Shown: positions 17,540 through 28,661 of the stretch, piece after piece | How positions within the stretch are numbered: the stretch's first letter is position 1 | Layout: each line of letters begins with the position of its first letter | Source: UBA964 sp037444685 | GTDB taxonomy: Bacteria > Pseudomonadota > Gammaproteobacteria > Steroidobacterales > Steroidobacteraceae | Assembly: GCA_037444685.1 (NCBI GenBank) | Contig: JBBILX010000007.1 | Location: forward strand, 62,001 to 126,000 | Direction: 5' to 3' | DNA: 64,000 bases | Notes under the pieces: model-generated | What the model saw: the letters and a program-made list of their open reading frames with translations, nothing else | What the model was told of the DNA's origin: nothing | Databases searched by the model: none | Position numbers and translations under genes: made by a program

Positions 17540-17842
17540 TCAAGCGTTGCGCCTGATCCCCTGCATCTCCGTTTGACCGAGCAGGCTACCGACCGCGCCG
17601 GCGAACCGATCGCCGTCGACCGTGACCTCCGCGCTCATGCTCATCCTGAAAGGTTTGGTGAGCTTCATCTTCCAGGTGAAAGTCCGTCCGTCGAACTGTC
17701 CCTCGGTGATCGTGATCGTCTCGAGATCCGTCTTCGCAGTCCCGGTCACGACTCCACCGAGGCAGTGCAGCGCCATGACCGACTTCTGCTCGCCCATCGG
17801 CGTGCTGCTCACGCAGTCCCAGATGCCCGTGACGTTGCCCAT
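17540..17842 (-). CDS. Small hypothetical protein downstream of the Rieske oxygenase
   Basis: A 100-residue soluble protein. The sequence alternates polar and hydrophobic residues (GIWDCVSSTPMGEQKSVMALHCLGGVVTGTAKTD; ITEGQFDGRTFTWKMKL; RMSMSAEVTVDGDRFAGAVG), which suggests a small beta-barrel. I do not recognise the family by name. The ATG at 17842 was chosen, preceded by GAGTGAGGGTGG; a GTG at 17854 that overlaps the oxygenase stop (GTGA) is possible. Its position directly behind the oxygenase suggests a substrate-binding or accessory partner, but this is inference only. Confidence 0.6.
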   Translation of the reverse strand: MGNVTGIWDCVSSTPMGEQKSVMALHCLGGVVTGTAKTDLETITITEGQFDGRTFTWKMKLTKPFRMSMSAEVTVDGDRFAGAVGSLLGQTEMQGIRRNA

Positions 17843-17850
17843 GGCCACCC

Positions 17851-19023
17851 TCACTCGTTCTGCGCGACCCTGCGCGCGTCGCGGCTGCTGATCAGCGGTA
17901 CGGTCTCGATGACCCAGTTGCCTTCTTCCCTGCGCCGTGGGGAAGGGATCGCAAAGGCGGTGTCGCCGTCGTTGCGTCGCTTGAATTCGTCCCAGTCGAT
18001 GCGCCAGCCCAGGTCGTCGAACTTCGCGAGCCACTGCCGGTAGACGACGACGGCCTTGTCGGCCGGCATCAGCACTTCCTTGGTGTTGCTGATCGGCGTG
18101 CGTCGCGGGTAGACGTGCTCGAGGATCTCGATGTCCTGTTGCGCGATGACCTTGTTGCGCGCGTGGATCGGCCCGTCGTGCTTCGGATCGAGCATGAAGT
18201 TGCGCATGTTCACGAAGAACACCTTCGTGTGCGACTCGTCGATCGGCTGCTCGATGAAATACTGTTTGAACGTCTGCCCCTCGCCGACGTTGATCTCGGT
18301 GATCATCGTGTTCGGACCGAGGGTGCCGCTCCCGGCGAACAAGCCGCCGGCGCGCGTTTGAGCCTCATCCCATGTCTTGTCCTGCAGACCGGGCGCATCG
18401 AACTTGTGCAGGAACCACATGCCCCAGCCCTGATCGTAGTCGCGTACCGTGTAATCGCGCACGCGGTAGGTGTCACGGTTGACTCCCTTGAAACCGTGAG
18501 TGGGATGCACGAACTCGTTGTGCGCGGGATCCAGCCCGTTCTCGATCGAGCGCTCGTCGTAGTAGTTGAGGTCCAGCGTGATCAACGTGTTGGCGCGCCA
18601 GCCGGGCTTGTCCCACTCGGGGATCTCGAGCAGCGGCGGCCGCTCGCTCTCGGGCAGATCGCCGAGAAATGCAAACACGATGCCGTACTTCTCCACGGTC
18701 GGATAGGCTTCCACCTTGGCCCGGCTCGGCGGCTTGGCCGCATAGCCGATAGACGGGATCGAGACGCAGCTGCCGTTCGCCGCGAACTCCCAGCCGTGGT
18801 ACGGACAGACGACGCAGTCGTTGACGATGCGCGGCTGTGCGCCGAGCTGCCACGGGCCCGCCAGCGAACCGCCGCGGTGAACGCAGGTATCGCTGAGTAC
18901 GACCGGTTCGCCGGCCGAGTTGCGATAGACCGCGAAGTTCAGGCCGAGAACCTTGACCTTCTCGGGCCTGCCAGGACTGAGGTCCTCGCTGCGGATCATC
19001 GGGTACCAGAAGTTGATGTACAT
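17851..19023 (-). CDS. Rieske non-haem iron oxygenase, alpha subunit
   Basis: A 390-residue protein. The Rieske [2Fe-2S] ligands are C47-x-H49 (DTCVHRGGSL) and C73-x2-H76 (CPYHGWEF). The catalytic domain has the mononuclear-iron motif ENGLDPAHNEFVHPTHGF with D165, H168 and H173. This is the layout of single-chain-type ring-hydroxylating or demethylating oxygenases, such as KshA-, vanillate-demethylase- and carbazole-type enzymes, which need a separate reductase; none is encoded nearby. The ATG at 19023 begins MYINFWYPM, a usual start for the family; a longer frame to 19053 exists but adds non-conserved residues. The substrate is not deducible. Confidence 0.88.
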   Translation of the reverse strand: MYINFWYPMIRSEDLSPGRPEKVKVLGLNFAVYRNSAGEPVVLSDTCVHRGGSLAGPWQLGAQPRIVNDCVVCPYHGWEFAANGSCVSIPSIGYAAKPPSRAKVEAYPTVEKYGIVFAFLGDLPESERPPLLEIPEWDKPGWRANTLITLDLNYYDERSIENGLDPAHNEFVHPTHGFKGVNRDTYRVRDYTVRDYDQGWGMWFLHKFDAPGLQDKTWDEAQTRAGGLFAGSGTLGPNTMITEINVGEGQTFKQYFIEQPIDESHTKVFFVNMRNFMLDPKHDGPIHARNKVIAQQDIEILEHVYPRRTPISNTKEVLMPADKAVVVYRQWLAKFDDLGWRIDWDEFKRRNDGDTAFAIPSPRRREEGNWVIETVPLISSRDARRVAQNE

Positions 19024-19136
19024 GTGAGGCCCCCTGCAATCAGTGAGCCGCACTGTTTCTCAGTCCACCCGGGAAAGTCCTGCGTAGGAATACCTATGCC
19101 CTCGCCGCTGATCGCAGCGCGGACAGTCCGCCGGGC

Positions 19137-19715
19137 TCAGAGCTTCCACCAGACGTACACGATCGCGAGCACCGCCAACATCGCCCAGCCTAGGCCGTCG
19201 ATGTAACGACGGATATGCCGCTCGATCGGCGCGCCACCGAAACGTACGAGCGCCGCGACCAGAAAGAAGCGCGCGCCACGGCCGATCAGCGAGCCCGCCG
19301 CGAAAGGCAGCAGCGCCATCTGCGCCGCACCGGCGGCGATCGTGAACACCTTGTACGGGATCGGTGTGAAGCCGGCGATGAAGATTGCCCAGAAGCCGTA
19401 TTTCGCAAACCAGCCCGACGCGGTCTCGAAATACCCCCAGTAGCCGATGCGCTGCAACAGCGGGGTGACGGCCTCGAGCGCGAGGTAACCGATGGCGTAG
19501 CCAAAAAGTCCGCCGAGCACCGAGGTCACGGTCGTCAGCGCCGCGAAGCGCAGCCAGCGCGGGGGCTGGGCCAGTGTCATCGGCGCCAGCAGCACGTCGG
19601 GCGGTATCGGGAAGAACGCCGACTCCGTGAAGCTCACCGCAGCCAGATACCGCTCGGCGTGCGGATGCCGGCTCCATGCAAGCGCACGGTCATAGAGCGC
19701 GGAGAAAATCTTCAT
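19137..19715 (-). CDS. YqaA/DedA-like VTT-domain membrane protein
   Basis: A 192-residue inner-membrane protein with a VTT/SNARE-associated domain. ESAFFPIPPDVLLAPMTLAQP, the re-entrant region, and GFTPIPYKVFTIAAGAAQMALLPFAAGSLIGRGARFF, the paired motif with its conserved glycine and arginine, are visible. Helices flank these. Family members influence membrane lipid handling and proton-motive force, and some translocate phospholipids or undecaprenyl phosphate; the YqaA branch is less studied. The ATG at 19715 gives MKIFSALYDRALAW. It follows pntB on the same strand after 50 bp. Confidence 0.85.
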   Translation of the reverse strand: MKIFSALYDRALAWSRHPHAERYLAAVSFTESAFFPIPPDVLLAPMTLAQPPRWLRFAALTTVTSVLGGLFGYAIGYLALEAVTPLLQRIGYWGYFETASGWFAKYGFWAIFIAGFTPIPYKVFTIAAGAAQMALLPFAAGSLIGRGARFFLVAALVRFGGAPIERHIRRYIDGLGWAMLAVLAIVYVWWKL

Positions 19716-19765
19716 GGCGGGACGAGCGCCAAACGCACAGGCGACCGGCAGGGGTGGCAGCGCTC

Positions 19766-21172
<1,407 letters not shown>

Positions 21173-21184
21173 GCCTGCGCTCCC

Positions 21185-22786
21185 TTACTTGCGGAACATC
21201 GCGAGCATGCGACGCGTGACGGCGAAGCCGCCGAACATGTTCACGGCCGTCAGTACGAGCGCGGCGACCGCGAGCCCGACGATCAGCGCCGTCGGCCGGT
21301 CGACCGTGCCGGCACCGAGCGGAGGCGCGACCTGTACCAGCGCCCCGACGGCGATGATGCTCGAGATCGCGTTCGTCACGCTCATCAGCGGCGTATGCAG
21401 CGCAGGCGTGACGTTCCAGACCACCATGTAGCCGACGAAGCAGGCGAGCACGAACACCGTGAAGTGCGACAGGAACGACGCCGGAGCGAACGCGCCGACC
21501 AGCCAGAACAGCAAGGCACCGCCGCCGAACAGCAGCGCGAGGCTGCCGGCCGAGGCCGGCCCGGCGCTGGCGCCGTGGGCGTGACCAGCGGACTTCTTCG
21601 CCGGCGGCGAGGCCGCTGCGGCAGCCGGTTTCGCCGGCGGCGCCGCTGGCAACTTCGGCGGCGGTGGCGGCCAGGTAATCTCGCCATCCATGACGACGGT
21701 CAGCCCGCGGATCGCGTCGTCCTCGAAGTTGATGTGGATCTTCCCGTCTCTGCCCTTGCAGAGTTCCTCGGCGAGGCGGAGCAGATTGTTCGCGTAGAGC
21801 GTCGAGGACTGGCGAGCGAGCCGACTCGCGAGGTCCGTGTAGCCGATGATCGTGACGCCGTGGCGAACGACCGCCTCGCCCGGCACCGTCAGTTCGCAGT
21901 TGCCACCCTGCTCGGCCGCCATGTCGACGATCACGCTGCCGGGCTTCATGCTGCGCACCATTTCGGCCGTGATCAGCCGCGGCGCGGGCTTGCCCGGAAT
22001 GAGCGCGGTCGTGATGATGATGTCGACCTCGCGGGCCTGCTTGGCGTACATCTCGCGCTGCGCCGCCTGGAAGCCCTCGCTCATGACCTTGGCGTAGCCG
22101 CCAGCACCCGAGCCCTCCTCGTCGTAGTCGACCTTGACGAACTCGCCGCCCAGCGAGACGACCTGGTCAGCGACTTCGGCGCGCGTGTCGTTGGCGCGCA
22201 CGATCGCGCCAAGGTTGGCCGCCGCGCCGATCGCCGCCAGGCCCGCGACGCCGGCGCCGGCGACGAAGACCTTGGCCGGCGGGATCTTGCCGGCCGCCGT
22301 GACCTGGCCGTTGAACGGTCGGCCGAAGGCGTGGGCGGCCTCGATAACGGCGCGGTAACCGCTGACGCCGGCCATCGACGTCAGCGCGTCCATCTTCTGC
22401 GCACGCGAGAGCTGCCGCGGCAGCGAATCGATCGCGAGCACCGTGGCTTTCTTGGCCGCGAGCTGCTGCATGAGCTCGGGGTTCTGCGCCGGCCAGATGA
22501 AACCGATCAGCGTGCCGCCGTCGCGCAGCAGCGCGGCCTCGTCGCGGGTCGGCGGTCGCACCTTGAAGACCACGTCGGCCGACGCGTAGAGCTCGGCGGC
22601 CGTGCCGACGATGGTCGCACCGGCGGCGCGATAGGCGTCATCGTCGAAATGGGCGGCAGCGCCCGCGCCGGATTCGATGCTGACCCGAAAGCCCAGCTTG
22701 ATGAGCTTCTCGACCACCTCGGGCACCGTGGCTACACGCTTCTCGCCGGGAAAGGTCTCCCGCGGAACGCCGATCGTCAGGGACAT
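21185..22786 (-). CDS. pntA: NAD(P) transhydrogenase subunit alpha
   Basis: A 533-residue, full-length alpha subunit combining the NAD(H)-binding domain I (residues 1-380) and the C-terminal membrane helices in one chain, as in E. coli rather than the split three-gene form. Visible features include IGVPRETFPGEKRVATVPE at the N-terminus, VFVAGAGVAGLAAIGAAANLGA (NAD site) and an RLITAEMVRSMKPGSVIVDMAAEQGGN segment. A long low-complexity Pro-Ala linker with a His-Gly cluster (GHAHGAS) lies near residues 385-430. Four helices follow. The ATG at 22786 begins MSLTIGVPRE; upstream codons are not conserved. Confidence 0.96.
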   Translation of the reverse strand: MSLTIGVPRETFPGEKRVATVPEVVEKLIKLGFRVSIESGAGAAAHFDDDAYRAAGATIVGTAAELYASADVVFKVRPPTRDEAALLRDGGTLIGFIWPAQNPELMQQLAAKKATVLAIDSLPRQLSRAQKMDALTSMAGVSGYRAVIEAAHAFGRPFNGQVTAAGKIPPAKVFVAGAGVAGLAAIGAAANLGAIVRANDTRAEVADQVVSLGGEFVKVDYDEEGSGAGGYAKVMSEGFQAAQREMYAKQAREVDIIITTALIPGKPAPRLITAEMVRSMKPGSVIVDMAAEQGGNCELTVPGEAVVRHGVTIIGYTDLASRLARQSSTLYANNLLRLAEELCKGRDGKIHINFEDDAIRGLTVVMDGEITWPPPPPKLPAAPPAKPAAAAASPPAKKSAGHAHGASAGPASAGSLALLFGGGALLFWLVGAFAPASFLSHFTVFVLACFVGYMVVWNVTPALHTPLMSVTNAISSIIAVGALVQVAPPLGAGTVDRPTALIVGLAVAALVLTAVNMFGGFAVTRRMLAMFRK

Positions 22787-22926
22787 CGCCACCTCGTCGT
22801 TCGGTCGCAAACGGCAGAAAATGTCATACGGGCGCCGGCCCCAGCGGCAGGCGGCGCGAAGCGGCGAATACTACCCGAATCGCCGCTTTGGGCAGTACCC
22901 GGCCAGGTCGGCCGAGGGTGAGCGCC

Positions 22927-22957
22927 AAAGAAAAGGCCCGGTGTCGCCACCGGGCCT
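22927..22957 (-). terminator. Rho-independent terminator of groESL
   Basis: On the minus strand a perfect 9-bp G+C-rich stem (arms 22956-22948 and 22943-22935) with a 4-nt loop is followed by TTTTCTTT (22934-22927). It lies 41 bp beyond the groL stop, the correct position to end the groES-groL transcript before pntA. Confidence 0.88.
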
Positions 22958-22997
22958 GTTCGTCACGGGGAAGGATCCGGACCAGTAACGCGCTGCG

Positions 22998-24632
<1,635 letters not shown>

Positions 24633-24660
24633 AGTGTGAATCTCCGAAAAGGTGGTGGCG

Positions 24661-24954
24661 TTACTTGCCTTCGATCACGGCCATCACGTCTTCTTCGCGC
24701 ATGACGAGCAGTTCCTCGCCATCGACCTTGACTTCAGTGCCGCTGTACTTGCCGAAGAGGATGGTGTCGCCGACCTTGACGTCGAGCGGACGGACGTTGC
24801 CGTCCTCGAGGATCTTGCCCTTGCCGACGGCGACGATCTTGCCCTGGATCGGCTTCTCGGCCGCGGTGTCCGGGATCACGATGCCGCCGGGCGACTTGCG
24901 CTCTTCTTCGAGCCGCTTGACGATCACGCGATCATGAAGAGGACGAATCTTCAT
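24661..24954 (-). CDS. groS: Co-chaperonin GroES (10 kDa)
   Basis: A 97-residue protein beginning MKIRPLHDRVIVKRLEEE and containing KSPGGIVIPDTAAEKP (the mobile loop), ILEDGNVRPLDVKVGDTILFGKYSGTEVKVDGEE and LLVMREEDVMAVIEG. All are canonical for GroES, which caps GroEL in protein folding. The ATG at 24954 was chosen over an upstream in-frame start because it gives the conserved N-terminus and follows GAAGGAGCAGC. Transcription probably starts near 25051, giving a leader of about 95 nt that contains the CIRCE site. Confidence 0.98.
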   Translation of the reverse strand: MKIRPLHDRVIVKRLEEERKSPGGIVIPDTAAEKPIQGKIVAVGKGKILEDGNVRPLDVKVGDTILFGKYSGTEVKVDGEELLVMREEDVMAVIEGK

Positions 24955-25015
24955 GGGTTGCTGCTCCTTCTGAAGCTGTGGTTGAACCTGAAACCTGGCC
25001 ACGCCGGAAAAGCTG

Positions 25016-25042
25016 TTAGCACTCTCCCTGCGTGGCTGCTAA
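25016..25042. promoter_or_regulatory. CIRCE element (HrcA operator) upstream of groESL
   Basis: TTAGCACTC, nine bases, then GGCTGCTAA. This matches the CIRCE consensus TTAGCACTC-N9-GAGTGCTAA with two mismatches in the second arm. It lies in the groES leader just downstream of the predicted start point, the usual place for HrcA repression of chaperone operons. An hrcA gene is not in the window. Confidence 0.9.
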
Positions 25043-25044
25043 AG

Positions 25045-25085
25045 CTATGGGCCGCGCATTCTAATTCAAGACGTGACGCTGTCAA
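25045..25085 (-). promoter_or_regulatory. Overlapping sigma-70 and heat-shock (sigma-32-like) promoters of groESL
   Basis: On the minus strand TTGACA (25085-25080) and TAGAAT (25063-25058) are separated by 16 bp, a near-ideal sigma-70 promoter. Within it, CTTGAA (25070-25065) and CCCATAG (25051-25045) are 13 bp apart and match the heat-shock consensus CTTGAA-N(11-16)-CCCCAT. The two promoters would start close together, directly upstream of or inside the CIRCE element. Dual positive and negative heat control is thus likely. Confidence 0.8.
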
Positions 25086-25096
25086 CGCGCGACAGG

Positions 25097-25125
25097 GTGA
25101 CGGCGCCGGCTGCAGCGGATATGCT
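25097..25125 (+). promoter_or_regulatory. Candidate promoter of dsbD
   Basis: GTGACG (25097-25102) and TATGCT (25120-25125) are separated by 17 bp, each matching the sigma-70 hexamers at four of six positions. Transcription would begin about 26 bp before the dsbD ATG. It lies immediately behind the groESL promoter and points the other way. Confidence 0.4.
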
Positions 25126-25157
25126 GTCCGGGATTCACCTCCGCTTGTGTTAACTAT

Positions 25158-27383
25158 ATGAATTTAAAGGGATTGTCCTCTGCGGTTGCGGCACTTGTCC
25201 TGCTCTTCGCGGGTCCGCCTGCCCGCGCCGTGGACGATTTCCTGCCGCCCGACCAGGCTTTCCGCTATGCCGCCGCCGCGGAGGGCGGCGCCCTAGTGGT
25301 TCGCTGGACCGTCGCGCCGGGCTATTACCTCTACCTCCAACGCATGGGGCTACGCTCGCCGACGCCGGGCGTGGCGATCGGCGAACCGACCTATCCGCCG
25401 GGAGAGTTGCACACCGACGAATTCTTCGGCGAGCAGGTCGTGTTCCGCGACCGCTTCGAGGTGCGCGCGCCGCTGACGGTGCCGACCGGCCTCGACCGCT
25501 TCGATGTAGAGCTCAGGCTGCAGGGCTGCGCCGATGCAGGCCTTTGCTATCCGCCAACGACCTGGCAGACGAGCGTGGCGCTCGCGAGTACCCCGGCCAT
25601 CGCCACGCCGCGGCGCGCGGACGCGCCTTTCGGCGGCAGCCGGAGTGGCGAGGAGTTCCTGCCCGTCGACGCAGCGTTCGAGTTCGACGCCGTTGCCGAC
25701 GGCCCCGATCGGGTCCGCCTGCGCTGGCGCATCGCCGACGGCTACTACCTGTACCGTGAGCGCCTGACGGCGACCACGACGAGCGCGGAGGCGAGCCTCG
25801 GCCGCGTATCGCTGCCTCGCGGCAAGTCCAAGACCGACGAGTTTTTTGGCGAGCAGGAAGTCTATTACGGGGAGCTGGTCGGCCTGTTGCCAGTCTCGCG
25901 CCCGGGTGGCCGCGAACTCGAGCTGCCGCTCAAGGTCACCTATCAGGGCTGTGCCGAAGCCGGTCTGTGCTATCCGCCCGAAACCAAATCGATCACCGTG
26001 CTGGTGCCGGCCGGAACCGGCACCAGCGCGGCGATCGCGGCCCCTCGTGTAGGGCCGGACGCCACGAGCGCTGGCTTCGTCTCGGAGCAGGACCGTCTCG
26101 CGGCACTGGTTCGCGACGGATCGCTGGTCGTGGTGCTCGCCACGTTCTTCGGGCTCGGATTGCTGCTCGCGTTCACGCCCTGCGTGCTGCCCATGGTCCC
26201 GATCCTGTCGGGCATCATCGCCGGCCAGGGCTCCGGCGTGACCGCCGGCCGCGCTTTCGCGCTGTCGCTCACCTACGTGCTCGGCATGGCGGTCACGAAC
26301 ACGCTCGCGGGCGTTGCCGCCGCCGCCGCCGGCAGCCAGATCCAGGCGATGTTCCAGCAGACCTGGGTCATCGTGCTGTTCGCGGGCCTGTTCGTCGTCC
26401 TCGCGCTGTCGATGTTCGGCCTGTTCACGATCCAGATGCCGTCGGCGATCCAGACGCGGCTCATGGACGTCAGCAACCGGCAGCGCGCGGGCACCGTCGG
26501 TGGCGTCGCGATCATGGGCGCGCTGTCAGCGCTGATCGTCACGGCCTGCGTCGCCCCGCCGCTGTTCGCGGCGCTCGCCGTGATCGGCCAGACCGGTGAT
26601 GTCGTGCGCGGCGGCAGCGCCCTGTTCTTCATGTCGCTCGGGATGGGCGCGCCGCTGATTCTCGTCGGCACCTCGGCGGGCCGGCTGCTGCCGCGTGCCG
26701 GTGCCTGGATGGACACGGTCAAAAAGCTGTTCGGCGTGCTGATGCTGGCCGTGGCCGCCTGGATGCTCGCGCGCGTCACGCCCGGTTGGGCGGTTCTGCT
26801 GCTGTGGGCCGTGCCGGCAATGCTCGGTGCCGCGATCCTGCTGCGCGAGGTGCGCGCGAGCGGCTGGCTCGGCTGGACGGGTCGCGCGGCCGGCGCCGCG
26901 CTCGGTCTCTATGGGCTCGCGCTGCTGGCCGGCGCGGGTCTCGGTGGCAGCGATCCCTTGGCACCGATCCCGCAACTGGCGGATCAGAAGCGGCATCTCG
27001 AGTTCCGCCGCATCAAGAGCGTTGCCGACCTCGAGCAGCAAGTCGCGGCCGCGGCGGCGCAAGGCAGGCCGGTGATGCTCGACTTCTATGCAGACTGGTG
27101 CGTGTCGTGCAAGGAAATGGAGCGTTACACGTTCACCGACGAGGCCGTGCAGCGTGCCTTGGCCGATGCGGTGCTGCTCCAGGCCGACGTGACGGCGAAC
27201 GACTCGACCGACCAGGCGCTGCTCAAGCACTTCGGCATCTTCGGCCCGCCGACGATCGCGTTCTATGGCCCCGACGGGGAGGAGCGGCGCAACTACCGGG
27301 TCGTCGGCTACATGAAGGCAGCGGACTTCGAGCGCGTCGTGCGCGAGGCCATTGCCGCGAGGACGGTCACCGCTTCTAATTGA
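25158..27383 (+). CDS. dsbD: Thiol:disulfide interchange protein DsbD with duplicated N-terminal domain
   Basis: A 741-residue protein. After a signal peptide (1-24) there are two tandem copies of the periplasmic nDsbD domain. Each holds the active pair in the same context: C124/C130 (QGCADAGLCYPP) and C265/C271 (QGCAEAGLCYPP). The copies also share the GYYLY and TDEFFGEQ segments. The membrane domain (about 322-595) has C342 in TPCVLPMVP and C464 in VTACVAPPL. The C-terminal thioredoxin domain has C648-V-S-C651 in YADWCVSCKEM. DsbD carries electrons from cytoplasmic thioredoxin to periplasmic reductases. Normal DsbD is about 560-600 residues with one N-domain. The downstream TlpA-like gene, 3 bp away, is a likely partner. 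Confidence 0.95.
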   Translation: MNLKGLSSAVAALVLLFAGPPARAVDDFLPPDQAFRYAAAAEGGALVVRWTVAPGYYLYLQRMGLRSPTPGVAIGEPTYPPGELHTDEFFGEQVVFRDRFEVRAPLTVPTGLDRFDVELRLQGCADAGLCYPPTTWQTSVALASTPAIATPRRADAPFGGSRSGEEFLPVDAAFEFDAVADGPDRVRLRWRIADGYYLYRERLTATTTSAEASLGRVSLPRGKSKTDEFFGEQEVYYGELVGLLPVSRPGGRELELPLKVTYQGCAEAGLCYPPETKSITVLVPAGTGTSAAIAAPRVGPDATSAGFVSEQDRLAALVRDGSLVVVLATFFGLGLLLAFTPCVLPMVPILSGIIAGQGSGVTAGRAFALSLTYVLGMAVTNTLAGVAAAAAGSQIQAMFQQTWVIVLFAGLFVVLALSMFGLFTIQMPSAIQTRLMDVSNRQRAGTVGGVAIMGALSALIVTACVAPPLFAALAVIGQTGDVVRGGSALFFMSLGMGAPLILVGTSAGRLLPRAGAWMDTVKKLFGVLMLAVAAWMLARVTPGWAVLLLWAVPAMLGAAILLREVRASGWLGWTGRAAGAALGLYGLALLAGAGLGGSDPLAPIPQLADQKRHLEFRRIKSVADLEQQVAAAAAQGRPVMLDFYADWCVSCKEMERYTFTDEAVQRALADAVLLQADVTANDSTDQALLKHFGIFGPPTIAFYGPDGEERRNYRVVGYMKAADFERVVREAIAARTVTASN

Positions 27384-27386
27384 GGC

Positions 27387-28121
27387 ATGACAAGACTCGG
27401 CACTGCAGCGATCGCATCGGCGGTGGCCGCGGTCGCGGGCATCGCCGGCTTCCTGGCTTTTCGCTCCATCGACGGAGCGCCGCGCGACGGCCTGGCCGCC
27501 CTGCGTCCCGTTGCCGAGCCGCGCGGACCCGAATCGGGCCTGGGGACAGCGACGACGAACCCTGGCCTCGATTCGCCGGCCACGGCCTCGAGGCCAATCC
27601 CGGACCGACTGCCGGATTTCGAACTGGCCACACGCGAAGGCCCGCCGCGCCGGTTGTCCTCGTTCAATGACCCGGTCCTGATCGTGAACTTCTGGGCGAC
27701 GTGGTGCGCACCCTGCCGTCGGGAGATACCGCTGCTGAACCGCCTGCAGAGCGAGTTCGCGGCGGCGGGCGTCGGCGTCATCGGTATCGCCGTCGACTTC
27801 CGCGAGGACGTGCTCGCCTATGCCGAGCGCATCGGGATCGACTACCCGCTGTTGATCGGCGAGGAGGACGGGCTCGCGGCGGCGCAGGCCTTCGGCATGA
27901 ACCTCGTGCTGCCCTTCACGGTGTTCGCCGATGCCGAGCGCCGAATCGTTGCGCTCAAGGTCGGCGAACTGCACGACGACGAAGCGCGGTTCATCCTCGA
28001 TCGCATCGAGGCACTCAATACCGGCGCAACCACCTTGGCCGAGGCACGTCCGGCGATCCGGCAGGAGCTCGCCGCACTGGCCGCGCGCCGCGAGGCGGCA
28101 AAGGCCGGGCAGGGGAACTAA
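27387..28121 (+). CDS. TlpA-family periplasmic thioredoxin-like protein
   Basis: A 244-residue protein with an N-terminal membrane anchor or uncleaved signal (residues 6-26, AIASAVAAVAGIAGFLAF), a Pro-Gly-rich linker and a redoxin domain from about residue 74. The active site WCAPC is in NFWATWCAPCRREIP, and a cis-Pro is seen in NLVLPFTVF. This matches TlpA/ResA-type thiol reductants used for haem-c or copper-centre maturation. It starts 3 bp after dsbD and is probably reduced by DsbD. A long C-terminal Ala/Glu helix (about 210-244) extends beyond the usual fold. Confidence 0.88.
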   Translation: MTRLGTAAIASAVAAVAGIAGFLAFRSIDGAPRDGLAALRPVAEPRGPESGLGTATTNPGLDSPATASRPIPDRLPDFELATREGPPRRLSSFNDPVLIVNFWATWCAPCRREIPLLNRLQSEFAAAGVGVIGIAVDFREDVLAYAERIGIDYPLLIGEEDGLAAAQAFGMNLVLPFTVFADAERRIVALKVGELHDDEARFILDRIEALNTGATTLAEARPAIRQELAALAARREAAKAGQGN

Positions 28122-28184
28122 TTGCCGCGAACGGCCGTGAAGATTGGCCGAACGACCCCGAACTAGGGTAGATTGCGCGCCAAC

Positions 28185-28619
28185 ATGGCCCGCCTGCTCC
28201 TGCTCAACGGCCCAAACCTGAACCTGCTCGGCAGTCGCGAGCCGGAACTGTATGGGCGCGACACCCTTGAGTCGATCGAGCAGCGATCGGCGGCGATCGC
28301 CGCCGATCTTGGCCATGAGCTCTGCAGTTTCCAAAGCAATGCCGAGCACGCGCTCGTCGACCGCGTCCAGGCCGCGCGCTCTGACGGCACCGCGTTCATC
28401 ATCATCAACCCAGGCGCTTTCACGCATACCAGCATCGCGCTGCGCGATGCGCTGGCCGCCGTGGCGATCCCGTTCATCGAGGTGCACCTGTCGAACACCT
28501 TCTCCCGCGAGGCGTTCCGGCACCACTCCTATTTCTCGGACATCGCGGTCGGCTGCATCGTCGGCCTCGGTGCCCAGGGCTACGAGCTCGCCGTCCGAGC
28601 GGCCGCCGCCCGCGTCTGA
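28185..28619 (+). CDS. aroQ: Type II 3-dehydroquinate dehydratase
   Basis: A 144-residue protein with the family signature NGPNLNLLGSREPELYGRDTL, where R18 and Y23 are the catalytic arginine and tyrosine. IINPGAFTHTSIALRDAL and FIEVHLSNTFSREAFRHHSYFSD carry the substrate-binding segments and the catalytic histidine. It removes water from 3-dehydroquinate in the shikimate pathway; the active unit is a dodecamer. The ATG at 28185 was chosen; a TTG at 28173 is also in frame but adds only four residues. It precedes accB-accC, a very common gene order. Confidence 0.96.
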   Translation: MARLLLLNGPNLNLLGSREPELYGRDTLESIEQRSAAIAADLGHELCSFQSNAEHALVDRVQAARSDGTAFIIINPGAFTHTSIALRDALAAVAIPFIEVHLSNTFSREAFRHHSYFSDIAVGCIVGLGAQGYELAVRAAAARV

Positions 28620-28661
28620 ATCCGCATCATCACGTTCCGGTGCCTCGGGGAGGGCCTCAGC

